Counted from the stretch's first letter, positions 15,972-23,762 are shown. The stretch is 33,438 nucleotides of DNA from Mesorhizobium sp. (GCA_004017275.1 SAKE01000040.1:1-33438), one strand, 5' to 3'. Notes: generated by a model from the letters alone, not told the origin. A program made the numbers and translations.

Positions 15972-17218
15972 GCAGGCCATCGACCTATGATGCGATCGTC
16001 ATCGGTGCCGGTCCTGCGGGAAGTTCCGTTGCACTGACATTGGCCCGGCACGGATGGTCCGTGGCGATCGTGGAAAAAAGGGCGTTCCCGCGCCGCAAGG
16101 TCTGCGGCGAATACATCTCGGCAAGCAACCTTGTCCTTCTCGACCGACTGGAGATCGGCGATGCCTGGCGCATGAATGCCGGCCCCGAAATCCGCCGTGT
16201 AGGCTTTTTTTCCGGCGAGACTTGCGTCGAGGCGCCAATGCCGGATGCAAAATATCTGCCCTCTGCAAAAGACGCCTTCGGCAGGGCGCTGGGCCGGGAC
16301 GTTCTCGACGCTCTGCTGTTGCAGGCGGCGCAATCGGCGGGCGCCGCAATCCTCCAGCCCTGCCGGGCCGTCGCCATCGACCGGGATGGAGACATGCAAA
16401 GGGTGCGCATTCAGGCGAGGGACGAGAATTCGGGCGACGAGACGACGACTTTGCGGGCGCCGGTGATTGTCGCCGCGCACGGTTCCTGGGAACCCGGACC
16501 GCTGCCAAGCCAGTTCGAAAAGATCAGCCGCCCATCGGACCTGCTCGGCTTCAAGGCGCATTTCACCGGATCGTCACTCGCGCCCGATCTGATGCCGCTA
16601 CTGGCGTCTCCCGGCGGCTATGGTGGCATGGTCCTGGCCGATCATGGCCGGCTGTCGATCTCGTGCTGCATCAGGCGCGACATGCTCGCGCGACTGCGCA
16701 GGAACCGTAGCTCCGGACATGATGGCCCCACACAGGATGGCAATGTGTCGGCTGCCGAGGCGGTGTTCCGCCATCTTATGGCTTCTTGCCGGGGCGTGAG
16801 CGATGCTCTGGATGGAGCCCGCCTCGACGGGCGTTGGCTTGCCGCCGGCCCGATCCGTCCTGGCATCCGCGCCTGCTATGAACAGGATATCTTCCGCGTC
16901 GGCAATGCTGCCGGGGAGTCTCATCCGATCATCGCCGAAGGCATCTCCATGGCGCTTCAGTCCGGTTGGCTGCTCGCCAGGGAACTTGCTGGTGCCTCAA
17001 GTGGCCGGGAAGGGCGTGAAGCTGCCGGCAGACGCTATCAAGCGGCCTGGCGAGGATTGTTTTCGACACGGGTCTACGCGGCGGCAGCCATCGCCCGAGT
17101 GGCCCTCGGCCCCGCGGGTCCAGCATTGATGGCAGGGGCTGTCCGGAATTTCCCGCAGGCACTGACACTCGGTGCGCATATGAGCGGCAAAACGAGACCG
17201 GTCCCAGGTCTTACATGA
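15968..17218 (+). CDS. FAD-dependent oxidoreductase of the PKS operon
   Basis: A 416-residue flavoprotein of the geranylgeranyl reductase/aromatic hydroxylase type. The N-terminal FAD motif is DAIVIGAGPAGSSVA (residues 8-22), with the ribose-binding Glu at the end of the second strand (VAIVEK) and then RRKVCGEYIS (about 43-52). A second FAD motif is RVGNAAGESHPIIAEGISMA (about 309-328), where the usual GDAA reads GNAA. The start is GTG at 15968, overlapping the methyltransferase stop. By analogy to SrsC it may hydroxylate or oxidise the polyketide ring, but the geranylgeranyl-reductase resemblance also allows reduction of an unsaturated chain. Confidence 0.85.
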   Translation: MSRPSTYDAIVIGAGPAGSSVALTLARHGWSVAIVEKRAFPRRKVCGEYISASNLVLLDRLEIGDAWRMNAGPEIRRVGFFSGETCVEAPMPDAKYLPSAKDAFGRALGRDVLDALLLQAAQSAGAAILQPCRAVAIDRDGDMQRVRIQARDENSGDETTTLRAPVIVAAHGSWEPGPLPSQFEKISRPSDLLGFKAHFTGSSLAPDLMPLLASPGGYGGMVLADHGRLSISCCIRRDMLARLRRNRSSGHDGPTQDGNVSAAEAVFRHLMASCRGVSDALDGARLDGRWLAAGPIRPGIRACYEQDIFRVGNAAGESHPIIAEGISMALQSGWLLARELAGASSGREGREAAGRRYQAAWRGLFSTRVYAAAAIARVALGPAGPALMAGAVRNFPQALTLGAHMSGKTRPVPGLT

Positions 17219-17301
17219 CCTGCTCTGCGGCGCTTCGCCGCTCGCAGTAACATCCGGGTTGTCGAGATATCGGGCCGAATGCCTTTCCTGGGAAGCGCTC
17301 T

Positions 17302-17326
17302 GGAACCTCGATCTGTCGATAGCGTT
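17302..17326 (+). promoter_or_regulatory. EcfG-type promoter (perfect match)
   Basis: GGAAC at 17302-17306, then 16 bases, then CGTT at 17323-17326. It lies 19 bases before the ATG of the isocitrate lyase-superfamily gene at 17346 and matches the general stress sigma consensus fully. Confidence 0.75.
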
Positions 17327-17345
17327 TTCGACCGGAGGTTCGAAA

Positions 17346-18266
17346 ATGGTCCGACGTCTGTCCTGGAAATCGATTGTTGATCACAACGCGCCGCTGGTGC
17401 TGCCGTCGGCGGGCGATGCACTGACGGCCCGGCTGATCGAGCGCGCCGGGTTCCCGGCCTATCAGATCGGCGGCTTCGCCATGGTTGCCGCCATGCATGC
17501 GGTGCCCGACATCGATCTCGAGCAGTTCGGCGAAAAGCATGCCAAGGTACGCGAGATCATCGAGGCTTCCGACCTGCCGGTGTTGGTCGACGGTGACGAC
17601 GGCTATGGCGACGTCAAGAACGTGACACGCACTGTGAGAAGCTACGAGGCGGTCGGCGCCTCGGCTCTGTTCATCGAGGACCAGAAGCCGCCCAAACGCT
17701 GCGGCCACATGGCTGGCAAGCAGGTGGTCCCGCCTGACTTCATGGAGGAAAAGATCAGGGCGGCGGTCGCCGCACGCAGCAACCCCGATTTCTTTCTGCT
17801 CGCCCGGACCGACGCGCGCGAGCCGAACGGCATCGATGATGCAATCGAACGCGGCCACCGCTATCTGGAGGCGGGTGCGGACGGAGTTTATGTTGAGGGG
17901 CCGACGAGCTTGAAGGAGCTGAAGACCGTGGGCGCCGCCTTCCGGGACGTGCCATTGGCCACTAGCATCCTTGAGCGAGGCGGCAAGACGCCGTGGGTCT
18001 CGCCTTCAGAGATGCATGAGATGGGGTATGACATGATCCTTTATCCCACAACGGTGCTGTTCCGGGCGGTCAAATCCATGCAGCAGGCGTTGGACGATCT
18101 GCGTGAGGGCAAGCCACTGGAACCCGAAGCGAGCGTCGATCTCAGGACGTTTGAAGACATTGTGCGCATGTCTGAATGGGCCGGAATAGAGAACCGCTTT
18201 ATGGGGTCTTCGCATGACGAAGGTGGGGTCTTTGGAAAGATCAAACAGAAACTGACAGGCGAATGA
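17346..18266 (+). CDS. isocitrate lyase/PEP mutase superfamily enzyme (methylisocitrate lyase-like)
   Basis: A 306-residue TIM-barrel enzyme. Metal-binding acidic residues lie in LVDGDDGYGD (about 80-89), and the lyase signature KRCGH is in the segment DQKPPKRCGHMAGK. The presence of the Cys in KRCGH points to a C-C lyase like 2-methylisocitrate lyase (PrpB) rather than to PEP mutase, which lacks it. ARTDA and GADGVYVEG follow as in PrpB. The substrate may be methylisocitrate, dimethylmalate or another 2-hydroxy-diacid. GGAGG precedes the ATG at 17346 by seven bases. A perfect EcfG-type promoter sits in the 127-base gap after the PKS operon, so it is likely transcribed separately under stress. 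Confidence 0.87.
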   Translation: MVRRLSWKSIVDHNAPLVLPSAGDALTARLIERAGFPAYQIGGFAMVAAMHAVPDIDLEQFGEKHAKVREIIEASDLPVLVDGDDGYGDVKNVTRTVRSYEAVGASALFIEDQKPPKRCGHMAGKQVVPPDFMEEKIRAAVAARSNPDFFLLARTDAREPNGIDDAIERGHRYLEAGADGVYVEGPTSLKELKTVGAAFRDVPLATSILERGGKTPWVSPSEMHEMGYDMILYPTTVLFRAVKSMQQALDDLREGKPLEPEASVDLRTFEDIVRMSEWAGIENRFMGSSHDEGGVFGKIKQKLTGE

Positions 18267-18299
18267 GGAATCCCGCTCGTCAGCATGGCGTCGACCCCA

Positions 18300-18902
18300 T
18301 CAGCGACGAGTGGTCTGTCCAGGTTCTCCCTTGCGCGCCCGTTCAGGGACGAGTTTTCCGGCATTGGCGCGAAGCCCCCGGACAAATTCCTCGATGTAAG
18401 GCAGGAATTCGAACAGCAGAATGACGACAAGCATCGTCACGATGTAAGCGACAGGCAGAGGTTCCGATTTCCAGACAAGATTGAATCGTGCCGGCTCTGC
18501 TCCAAAGCCGAAGAGTGCGAGGAATTGGCCCCAGTGCAGGGAGATCACGATGATGATGCCCATCAGCGGGATCATCTCCAGAAAGCTGTGAACGTGCTGC
18601 TCGACCGGGGTCACGGTTCGTGCCGTGGTGGCGTAGCGCACGTCCCACATGGCGGTGGCTTCGTGGACGAGGAATGCAACAAGCATGCTGGCGATGATCA
18701 AGGCGTTGATATCGAGGAACATTGCCGCCAGCAGCGGAATGCCGACCTCAACGAACATCAGAAGATGAATAAGAGATTCCTTGGCGCCGGTCGTCGTCTC
18801 GATATGCGAGGCGCGATGACATAGCCAATCTGCGAACCCGGCCAAAAGCCAGAGCGGCAGGATGAAATACATCAAAATAAGGACAGTCGGATCGGACAGC
18901 AT
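18300..18902 (-). CDS. histidine-rich multi-pass membrane protein
   Basis: A 200-residue integral membrane protein with four or five hydrophobic segments (about residues 5-25, 45-63, 65-80, 108-132, 150-170) and a basic C-terminal tail. Conserved-looking polar residues cluster at membrane edges: H29xxxH33, E42xxxH46, H80-E81, E101xH103xH105xxxE109 and H123. This His/Glu spacing recalls membrane di-iron enzymes, but I cannot place it in a known family. The gene is convergent with the lyase gene (33-base gap). The start at 18902 has GGGGA just upstream. Confidence 0.72.
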   Translation of the reverse strand: MLSDPTVLILMYFILPLWLLAGFADWLCHRASHIETTTGAKESLIHLLMFVEVGIPLLAAMFLDINALIIASMLVAFLVHEATAMWDVRYATTARTVTPVEQHVHSFLEMIPLMGIIIVISLHWGQFLALFGFGAEPARFNLVWKSEPLPVAYIVTMLVVILLFEFLPYIEEFVRGLRANAGKLVPERARKGEPGQTTRR

Positions 18903-19221
18903 TTCAGTCCCCAGTGGCTAAGCGCGGAACGCTCGCGCAACTGTTCAACTAGTTCGATCAGCAGGTCCGACTATGCCAGGTGGCGAAAAAACGACGTGTG
19001 ACGAAAAACGCGGCAATTCGCATGCTGCCGATCAGGATCCGGCTCCGCCAGGCGGAAACAATATTCCTTGTACGAAAAATACCAAGCAAGCGGTCGGGGG
19101 AACCAACCGCCCATCGAAATATTGTGCAAGCAATCCCGGTCGTCGTATCCCCGCTTGGTACGTTTTCGATGCTAGCTGCGCCGGCTTTGCGATTCGATAA
19201 TCGAGCAGGAGCTGAGTCCGC
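18903..19221. other. gene-free stretch
   Basis: About 319 bases between the divergent membrane-protein gene and the DUF6894-like gene. Short open frames here have no ribosome site and poor coding character. I see no convincing promoter; a GGAAC at about 19101-19105 lacks a matching GTT. Confidence 0.5.
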
Positions 19222-19476
19222 ATGCCCAGATATTTTTTCTACCTTCGAGATGAGAGCGGAAACCTGCAGGAGGATCCTGAGGGTCAGGAATTTTCCGATC
19301 TCGCGGGCGCCGAGGAAAACGCCATGGCTTCAGCGAAAGAAATCCTCGCTGAAGAGCTTCTGCGTGGCAAGCCGGTGCGGACCGGGTTGGCCTTCGAGAT
19401 TTTTGACGAAAACCACAGACTGGTGCTCCACTTCCCATTTGCCTTCGCGGCTGAAAAGGCCGGGCCACCCCCTTAA
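19222..19476 (+). CDS. small protein, DUF6894-like
   Basis: An 84-residue protein starting MPRYFFYLRDESGN, with a negatively charged helix (AEENAMASAKEILAEELL) and a C-terminal FEIFDENHRLVLHFPF. This layout (MPRYFFH-x-D, EG-x-E, DL-x-A, then F-x-I-x-D) matches the small DUF6894 family common in Rhizobiales. It is likely cytoplasmic and of unknown function. The upstream sequence GAGCAGGAGCTGAGTCCGC supplies AGGAG about 10 bases before the ATG. Confidence 0.8.
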   Translation: MPRYFFYLRDESGNLQEDPEGQEFSDLAGAEENAMASAKEILAEELLRGKPVRTGLAFEIFDENHRLVLHFPFAFAAEKAGPPP

Positions 19477-19522
19477 TGTCGAATTGCTTGGCCCTGGTGG
19501 ATGAAAGGGTCTATCAATGCAC

Positions 19523-19538
19523 GATCGTCTGCACGATC
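19523..19538. promoter_or_regulatory. inverted repeat upstream of Crp/Fnr gene
   Basis: GATCGT (19523-19528) and ACGATC (19533-19538) form a perfect 6-bp inverted repeat with a 4-base spacer, within a 12-base direct repeat starting TGCACGATC. It lies 57 bases before the regulator's start and could be an autoregulatory operator. Confidence 0.3.
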
Positions 19539-19595
19539 ATACGGGCGCAAACGACTGGGAGATAGCGTGCTCTTGCCCTGCATCGGGTCAGATCA

Positions 19596-20312
19596 ATGCC
19601 TAGTCACGTCGAGAGTTCCTATCAAAATGGATTGCTGCGGCGACTAAATCCCGCCGATCTGGCGTTGCTTGAACCCCAGCTCGAACATGTGCAGCTGCCG
19701 CTGCGTATGATGCTTGAAAGCGCCAAAGCGCCTATCGAACATGTATATTTCCTCGAGACGGGCATCGCTTCGATCGTCGCGAAGCTCCCCAAGGGGCGCG
19801 ACACCGAAGTGGGATTGATCGGCCGAGAAGGCATGACCGGGGTTCTGGTCGTGCTCGGCGATAGTCAGGCCCTGCATGATACCTATATGCAGATTCCGGG
19901 AAGCGGGTTCAGGCTTCCTGCGGCGGCCCTGGCAACCGCACTCTCGGAGAGCACGACGCTGAGAGCCTTGTTCTTGAAGTATGTGCAGACGCTCTACGCC
20001 CAGGCCGGCTACACGGCCTTGGTCAACGCCCGCTCGAAGCTCGACGAGAGGTTGGCGCGCTGGCTGCTCATGTGCCACGATCGGGTTTCCGGTGACAGCG
20101 TTACGATCACGCATGAATTCATGTCCGTCATGCTGGGGGTGCGCCGGCCGGGCGTCACCATTGCAATCCAGGAGCTTGAGGGCAGAGGTCTGATCAGGGC
20201 AACACGCGGCGAAATTGTCATTCGCGATCGTGCTGGCCTGTTCCTTGTGACCGACGGGGCCTACAGCGAGCCAGAAAGGGAGTATGAGCGCCTCATCGGA
20301 AGGCTTGCCTAG
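19596..20312 (+). CDS. Crp/Fnr-family transcriptional regulator
   Basis: A 238-residue regulator with an N-terminal cyclic-nucleotide-binding-like beta barrel (about 15-125; FLETGIASIVAKLPKGRDTEVGLIGREGMTG), a dimerisation helix (about 130-160) and a C-terminal winged HTH (about 165-225; ITHEFMSVMLGVRRPGVTIA as recognition region). The cAMP-contact residues of Crp and the N-terminal iron-sulfur cysteines of Fnr are absent, so the signal is unknown. The subfamily with EVGLIGREGMTG is common in Rhizobiales. The start ATG at 19596 has only a weak ribosome site. Confidence 0.88.
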   Translation: MPSHVESSYQNGLLRRLNPADLALLEPQLEHVQLPLRMMLESAKAPIEHVYFLETGIASIVAKLPKGRDTEVGLIGREGMTGVLVVLGDSQALHDTYMQIPGSGFRLPAAALATALSESTTLRALFLKYVQTLYAQAGYTALVNARSKLDERLARWLLMCHDRVSGDSVTITHEFMSVMLGVRRPGVTIAIQELEGRGLIRATRGEIVIRDRAGLFLVTDGAYSEPEREYERLIGRLA

Positions 20313-20355
20313 CAGTCCCATCTTCCGGCCGTATCATTGTCCGCAAGCGTACAGA

Positions 20356-20383
20356 GGCCGCGCGAGATATCGACAGCGCGGCC
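20356..20383 (+). terminator. hairpin after Crp/Fnr gene
   Basis: GGCCGCGC (20356-20363) pairs with GCGCGGCC (20376-20383) across a 12-base loop, 44 bases after the Crp/Fnr stop. There is no T-run, so it is a terminator-like hairpin only. Confidence 0.4.
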
Positions 20384-20496
20384 AATCGTCATAAAATAGG
20401 CCCCGTACGACGCAGCGCCAATCGCGAGATGGCGGCAACGCCGCAACCCAGCCGAAGCGGGCTCTGCCGTCGGCCGTACCAATCGGGGAGGGCGAT

Positions 20497-20781
20497 ATGT
20501 CAAAGATGGTGAAAAGCGATGTCTTCGACCTCGAGACCTACAGCGCGGTCTACGCGGTCATTTCCAGCTATGGCGCGGACGACATTATCTCAACGGCGAT
20601 CGCGGTGGATGAAATCCGCAAGAAATTTCCTGGATGTCCGTGCGACGACGAGGAATTGGTCGGCCTTATGCTCCAAGCCATGACGGGCAAAAAAATCGCC
20701 GTGAGCTTCGATCACCGTGTGGAACCCGTCGTGTGGCCTATCGCGCCGTCGATCGCTTCCGATAGCAAAGGCTCGCATTAG
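20497..20781 (+). CDS. small hypothetical protein upstream of receiver gene
   Basis: A 94-residue soluble protein. GGGAGG precedes the ATG at 20497. It begins MSKMVKSDVFDLETYSAVYA and contains a helical core with CPCDDEELVGLMLQAMTGKK; the C-terminus holds HRVEPVVWPIAPS. No known domain recognised. The stop codon directly abuts the GTG start of the receiver-domain gene, so the two are coupled and may act together. Confidence 0.7.
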   Translation: MSKMVKSDVFDLETYSAVYAVISSYGADDIISTAIAVDEIRKKFPGCPCDDEELVGLMLQAMTGKKIAVSFDHRVEPVVWPIAPSIASDSKGSH

Positions 20782-21192
20782 GTGAGCAACCTTACATCTA
20801 TCGCGATTTTGGAAGACGAGGCCTTTATCGCACTCGACCTGGAAGAATCGCTGCGTGATGCAGGATTCAAGATCGCAGGCGTTTTCTCGTCCTGCGCTGC
20901 CGCGCTTGAATGGCTCAAGGACAACTCGCCCAATGTGGTTGTCATGGATATCGAACTGGCGGATGGCGATTGCGCAGATATCGCCACGCTGCTTCATGCG
21001 CGGGACATCCCATTTGTCGTGCACTCGGCAAGTTTTGCCAATTCAGGCTTCCACGATCCGATTTTCCTTCACGGCACGTGGGTTACAAAACCGGGTTCGC
21101 CGTCCGATTTGCGCAATGCCATTCATACGTCCCTGGCCACGGCGAACGACGATGATGTCTCGCGGCCCGCCCAGGCTGGGAAGGCCTCTTGA
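20782..21192 (+). CDS. single-domain response regulator receiver
   Basis: A 136-residue CheY-like receiver with no output domain. Residues for phosphorylation are visible: acidic pocket E11-D12-E13 (ILEDEAF), phospho-acceptor D56 (VVVMDIEL), Ser82 (VVHSAS) and K103 (WVTKPGSP). Start is GTG at 20782, immediately after the stop of the 94-aa gene. Because no kinase is nearby it is an orphan; such single receivers in Rhizobiales often serve phosphorelays. Confidence 0.87.
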   Translation: MSNLTSIAILEDEAFIALDLEESLRDAGFKIAGVFSSCAAALEWLKDNSPNVVVMDIELADGDCADIATLLHARDIPFVVHSASFANSGFHDPIFLHGTWVTKPGSPSDLRNAIHTSLATANDDDVSRPAQAGKAS

Positions 21193-21237
21193 AACGTGAC
21201 TGTGGCAAACCCTGCGCGGCATTGAGTTAGCGGGCCT

Positions 21238-21402
21238 TCATCCCTCTGCCTTGAAATTCTTGGCTTCCTTTTCGACTTTGGGGCTGTCCTTGCCATGCTT
21301 TCGCATGAGCTCCCTGGCTTGCTCGGGTGAGACGTCGGTAGTCTCCGCCAAGCGCAGTGCTTTCTTGTCTTTGCTCTCGGTCTTTTGCTTCTTGGCCGTC
21401 AT
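21238..21402 (-). CDS. small stress-type protein, paralogue of the gene at 2324
   Basis: A 54-residue, very basic protein (MTAKKQKTESKDKKALRLAE, then TTDVSPEQARELMRKHGKD). The TTD-[LV]-x3-QAREL-x-R-x-HG core equals that of the 61-aa protein at 2324-2509. AGGGAG lies 11 bases before the ATG; a GTG at 21456 would add 18 residues. A perfect EcfG-type promoter sits about 100 bases upstream. Function unknown. Confidence 0.7.
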   Translation of the reverse strand: MTAKKQKTESKDKKALRLAETTDVSPEQARELMRKHGKDSPKVEKEAKNFKAEG

Positions 21403-21504
21403 GGCTTTTTGAACTCCCTGGAACCTGTTCCGATCGATCTTCGCCGATGCAACCACCCGAGCATGCCTGGATGGTCATTGCTTTGTTCGCTTCGACGAGA
21501 CGTC

Positions 21505-21529
21505 AACGATGCGGTGCCGGGCAGGTTCC
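21505..21529 (-). promoter_or_regulatory. EcfG-type promoter (perfect match)
   Basis: On the minus strand GGAAC (21529-21525), 16 bases, then CGTT (21508-21505). The nearest downstream gene is the 54-aa gene starting at 21402, implying a leader of roughly 95 bases. Confidence 0.65.
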
Positions 21530-21595
21530 CCGTGCCGACGGCCGGGCAATATGCAGGGTCGGCAAAGTCGGAGACAATGCTCATGCTCGAGGCAG

Positions 21596-21796
21596 TCACG
21601 CCACGCGGCGGTACCGGTGGCAATCCCGGATGAATTCGTTGAAGAAACGGCCTTTTGAGAAAGCCTTCGAGAAAGCAGCATAAGTTGCCGGGGCGACATC
21701 CTCATAGTCATAGCGTTTGCCGCTCGGCACAAACCAGACTGAAAGGGTTCTGGTTGTGGGATCGTAGCGCGTGTTTTGAATCACGGTCGATGGCAT
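21596..21796 (-). CDS. KTSC-domain protein
   Basis: A 66-residue protein matching the KTSC domain pattern: IQNTRYDPTTRTLSVWFVPSG, then YDYEDVAPATYAAF and SKGRFFNEFIRD. The family is small, cytoplasmic and often found with nucleic-acid-related proteins; its function is not established. The ATG at 21796 is used; a GTG at 21829 would add 11 residues and neither start has a strong ribosome site. It lies about 79 bases downstream of the GFA gene in the same direction. Confidence 0.82.
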   Translation of the reverse strand: MPSTVIQNTRYDPTTRTLSVWFVPSGKRYDYEDVAPATYAAFSKAFSKGRFFNEFIRDCHRYRRVA

Positions 21797-21875
21797 GCCG
21801 GCACCCGATGGATCACCCGGATAATCCACCAGCGATAGCCAGGTTCCCTCGATGCCGTCACTCGTCGAACAGCGA

Positions 21876-22313
21876 TTAGCGGTCGCGCGGGTTGCCGAAT
21901 TTCAGGTCGCGCGTCCTCGAATATCGATCGATGCGTGGCAGGCTGTCACCAAACTCGACCCACGGCAGTCTCATATCCCAATAGGCATGGGCCTGCGGCT
22001 GAAAACCTTCAGGCCTGTCAAAGAAGCCGATCGTCACATAAAACTCGTCTGGCAGACCTTCGTCGCTATAGCCTATCGAACTCCCGCAATCCGGGCAGAA
22101 CGTGCGGCTGACGCCTGGCGTCCTGGAAAAGGCCTTCGGTGTTCCCCTAAGAAGCCGGAACTGCCCGGGCCGATAACCGACCCAGACCGTGAGCGGACTT
22201 CCGATGGCCCGGCGGCAATCGTCATCGTGATCGTAGCATATCCAGAAGGGCTCTCCGTCCATGACTGCGGCAATCCCTCCGCAGAAGCAGGTTCCGGTCT
22301 CGTGCCGCACCAT
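21876..22313 (-). CDS. GFA (glutathione-dependent formaldehyde-activating-like) family protein
   Basis: A 145-residue zinc-binding protein of the GFA/CENP-V family. The N-terminal CFC pair (GTCFCGG), Cys residues at ICYDHDDDCR and the later CPDCGSSIGY pair match the family's metal sites. The middle segment replaces the usual CHCxxC by CYDHDDDC, so the central zinc site is altered. Most members have unknown substrates; only one founding member was linked to S-hydroxymethylglutathione formation. Cytoplasmic, no signal peptide. Confidence 0.85.
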   Translation of the reverse strand: MVRHETGTCFCGGIAAVMDGEPFWICYDHDDDCRRAIGSPLTVWVGYRPGQFRLLRGTPKAFSRTPGVSRTFCPDCGSSIGYSDEGLPDEFYVTIGFFDRPEGFQPQAHAYWDMRLPWVEFGDSLPRIDRYSRTRDLKFGNPRDR

Positions 22314-22342
22314 AGGTCAATCCTGTCACGCTTAAGGGATAT

Positions 22343-22370
22343 GCGGAGAGCGGCCAAGCGGCCGCTCCGC
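22343..22370 (-). terminator. GC-rich hairpin after PRC-barrel gene
   Basis: GCGGAG (22343-22348) pairs with CTCCGC (22365-22370), and CGGCC (22351-22355) pairs with GGCCG (22360-22364), giving an 11-bp stem with a 2-base bulge. It lies just downstream of the minus-strand PRC-barrel gene. No T-run follows. Confidence 0.45.
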
Positions 22371-22386
22371 GCTCAGATGTTGGAAG

Positions 22387-22686
22387 TCACGCGTCGTGGT
22401 GTTCGGGCAGTTCCTTGAGCTGATCCTTGGTCCAGTTGGTCACCGCGTGAACGTCGCCGTCTTCATCGCGCATGAACTCCAACTGGTCCGCGGGAATGGC
22501 CACTGGCTTGGCACCGATACCGAGAAAGCCGCCGACATCGATGACAACCTGACTGCCGGCTCCAGAGCCGTGGACATGCGAAACACTGCCGACCTTATTG
22601 TCGTCGGCGTCGTAAATCGTCGCGTCTTCCAGAACGTCCGGGGTCAATTCGGTGCTCGTGAGACGTACATGTTTGGTGTGATCCAT
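22387..22686 (-). CDS. PRC-barrel domain protein
   Basis: A 99-residue protein with a PRC-barrel fold: ATIYDADDNKVGSVSHVHG and VVIDVGGFLGIGAKPVAIP are typical strands. The C-terminal region holds DQLKELPEH. Stand-alone PRC-barrel proteins are frequent in rhizobial stress regulons, but their role is unclear. The start at 22686 has AAGGAG nine bases upstream, and an EcfG-like promoter is 33 bases before the start. Confidence 0.87.
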   Translation of the reverse strand: MDHTKHVRLTSTELTPDVLEDATIYDADDNKVGSVSHVHGSGAGSQVVIDVGGFLGIGAKPVAIPADQLEFMRDEDGDVHAVTNWTKDQLKELPEHHDA

Positions 22687-22718
22687 CACTCGAAACTCCT
22701 TTTGGGTGGGATATTTTG

Positions 22719-22743
22719 AACCTCCCAGCGGGGCAATCGTTCC
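22719..22743 (-). promoter_or_regulatory. EcfG-type promoter candidate
   Basis: On the minus strand GGAAC (22743-22739) is followed after 17 bases by GTT (22721-22719), 32 bases before the PRC-barrel gene start at 22686. Confidence 0.55.
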
Positions 22744-22888
22744 GAAAGCGTACAAAGAAAACCGCCGGCTGCACGATTGGACGCCGGTGCTTGGAGCGAC
22801 CATCGCACTGCTGCCCATCATCAGACGTGCCTCGCCGACACCAGCCCCACGTTGACGGGCGCTGTGAACGCTCTAATTCCAATGTGGA

Positions 22889-23539
22889 GTGGGAGGGACC
22901 GCCATCAATTCCGCGCTCTGGATAGCATTCGTCGGAACGGTCATCCTTATGCAGATGCCACCAGGCCCCGACAGTATGCTCGTAACGGCGCGCGGGATCG
23001 GGCAAGGCCGCACGGTTGCACTCTTCACCGTGCTGGGAATGACCGTCGGCGCGGCCATGGTGCAACTGCCCCTTGTCGCGCTTGGCGTCACCAGCCTCCT
23101 AAGAGCTTCGCCGCTCGCGTTCGCAGCGCTCCAATGGGTCGGATCCGCCTACCTCGTTTGGCTCGGGCTGAGGCTAATTTTCACGGCACCGGATGCTCGC
23201 GTCCAGCAGGACAAAAGCCCGATCGAGCCGCTGGCGGCAGCACGCGAAGGCATGATCGCCAACCTGATCAATCCTTGGCCCATTACATTCATGGTCGCTT
23301 TCCTGCCGCAGTTTGTCGATCCCCACGGAAGTTCTGTTACGCTCCAACTGTTGGTGTTGGGAGCAACCCAGAAGATAACGGGGGTGTTGGTGCTGGGAGT
23401 GTATGCCCTCGCTTCGGGAAGCATTGGTTCCTGGATCATGACACGGCCGCGGGTGAGACTTTGGCAGCAACGCATAGCCGGTCTCTTCATCGTTGGGCTT
23501 GGATTCCGAATGGCGTTTGGTGGAGGGGCAAGCCGCTAA
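22889..23539 (+). CDS. LysE/RhtB-family exporter
   Basis: A 216-residue inner-membrane protein with about six hydrophobic segments. The LysE/RhtB signature MPPGPDSMLVTARGIGQGR is near the N-terminus (about residues 23-41), followed by GMTVGAAMVQ and later GMIANLINPWPITFMVAFLPQFV (the second conserved loop). The family exports amino acids or related small molecules. The start is taken as GTG at 22889; no good ribosome site fixes it. Confidence 0.85.
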   Translation: MGGTAINSALWIAFVGTVILMQMPPGPDSMLVTARGIGQGRTVALFTVLGMTVGAAMVQLPLVALGVTSLLRASPLAFAALQWVGSAYLVWLGLRLIFTAPDARVQQDKSPIEPLAAAREGMIANLINPWPITFMVAFLPQFVDPHGSSVTLQLLVLGATQKITGVLVLGVYALASGSIGSWIMTRPRVRLWQQRIAGLFIVGLGFRMAFGGGASR

Positions 23540-23762
23540 CGGGATCGCGTGCCCAAGGTTACAAAATTTCGGCCCAACTGCCGCCAACCGACCGGAACGG
23601 CAGGCTGACGCTTACGTCCAAGTTTTTCGAAGAAAGATCCGGGCGTTTTGCTCAACTCCGAAATCGACCCTGGCGAATTCCTCATAACCTTGGCTATGCT
23701 CCGCGACGAAACGTGGCTCGGTTCCTGATATTGCCTGTCGGGTCGACCTTTACCATCTAGCC

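Noticed and set aside
18973..19200. 75-codon frame in the gene-free stretch
   Set aside because: No ribosome site, Cys/Pro/Asn-rich composition unlike neighbours, no family.
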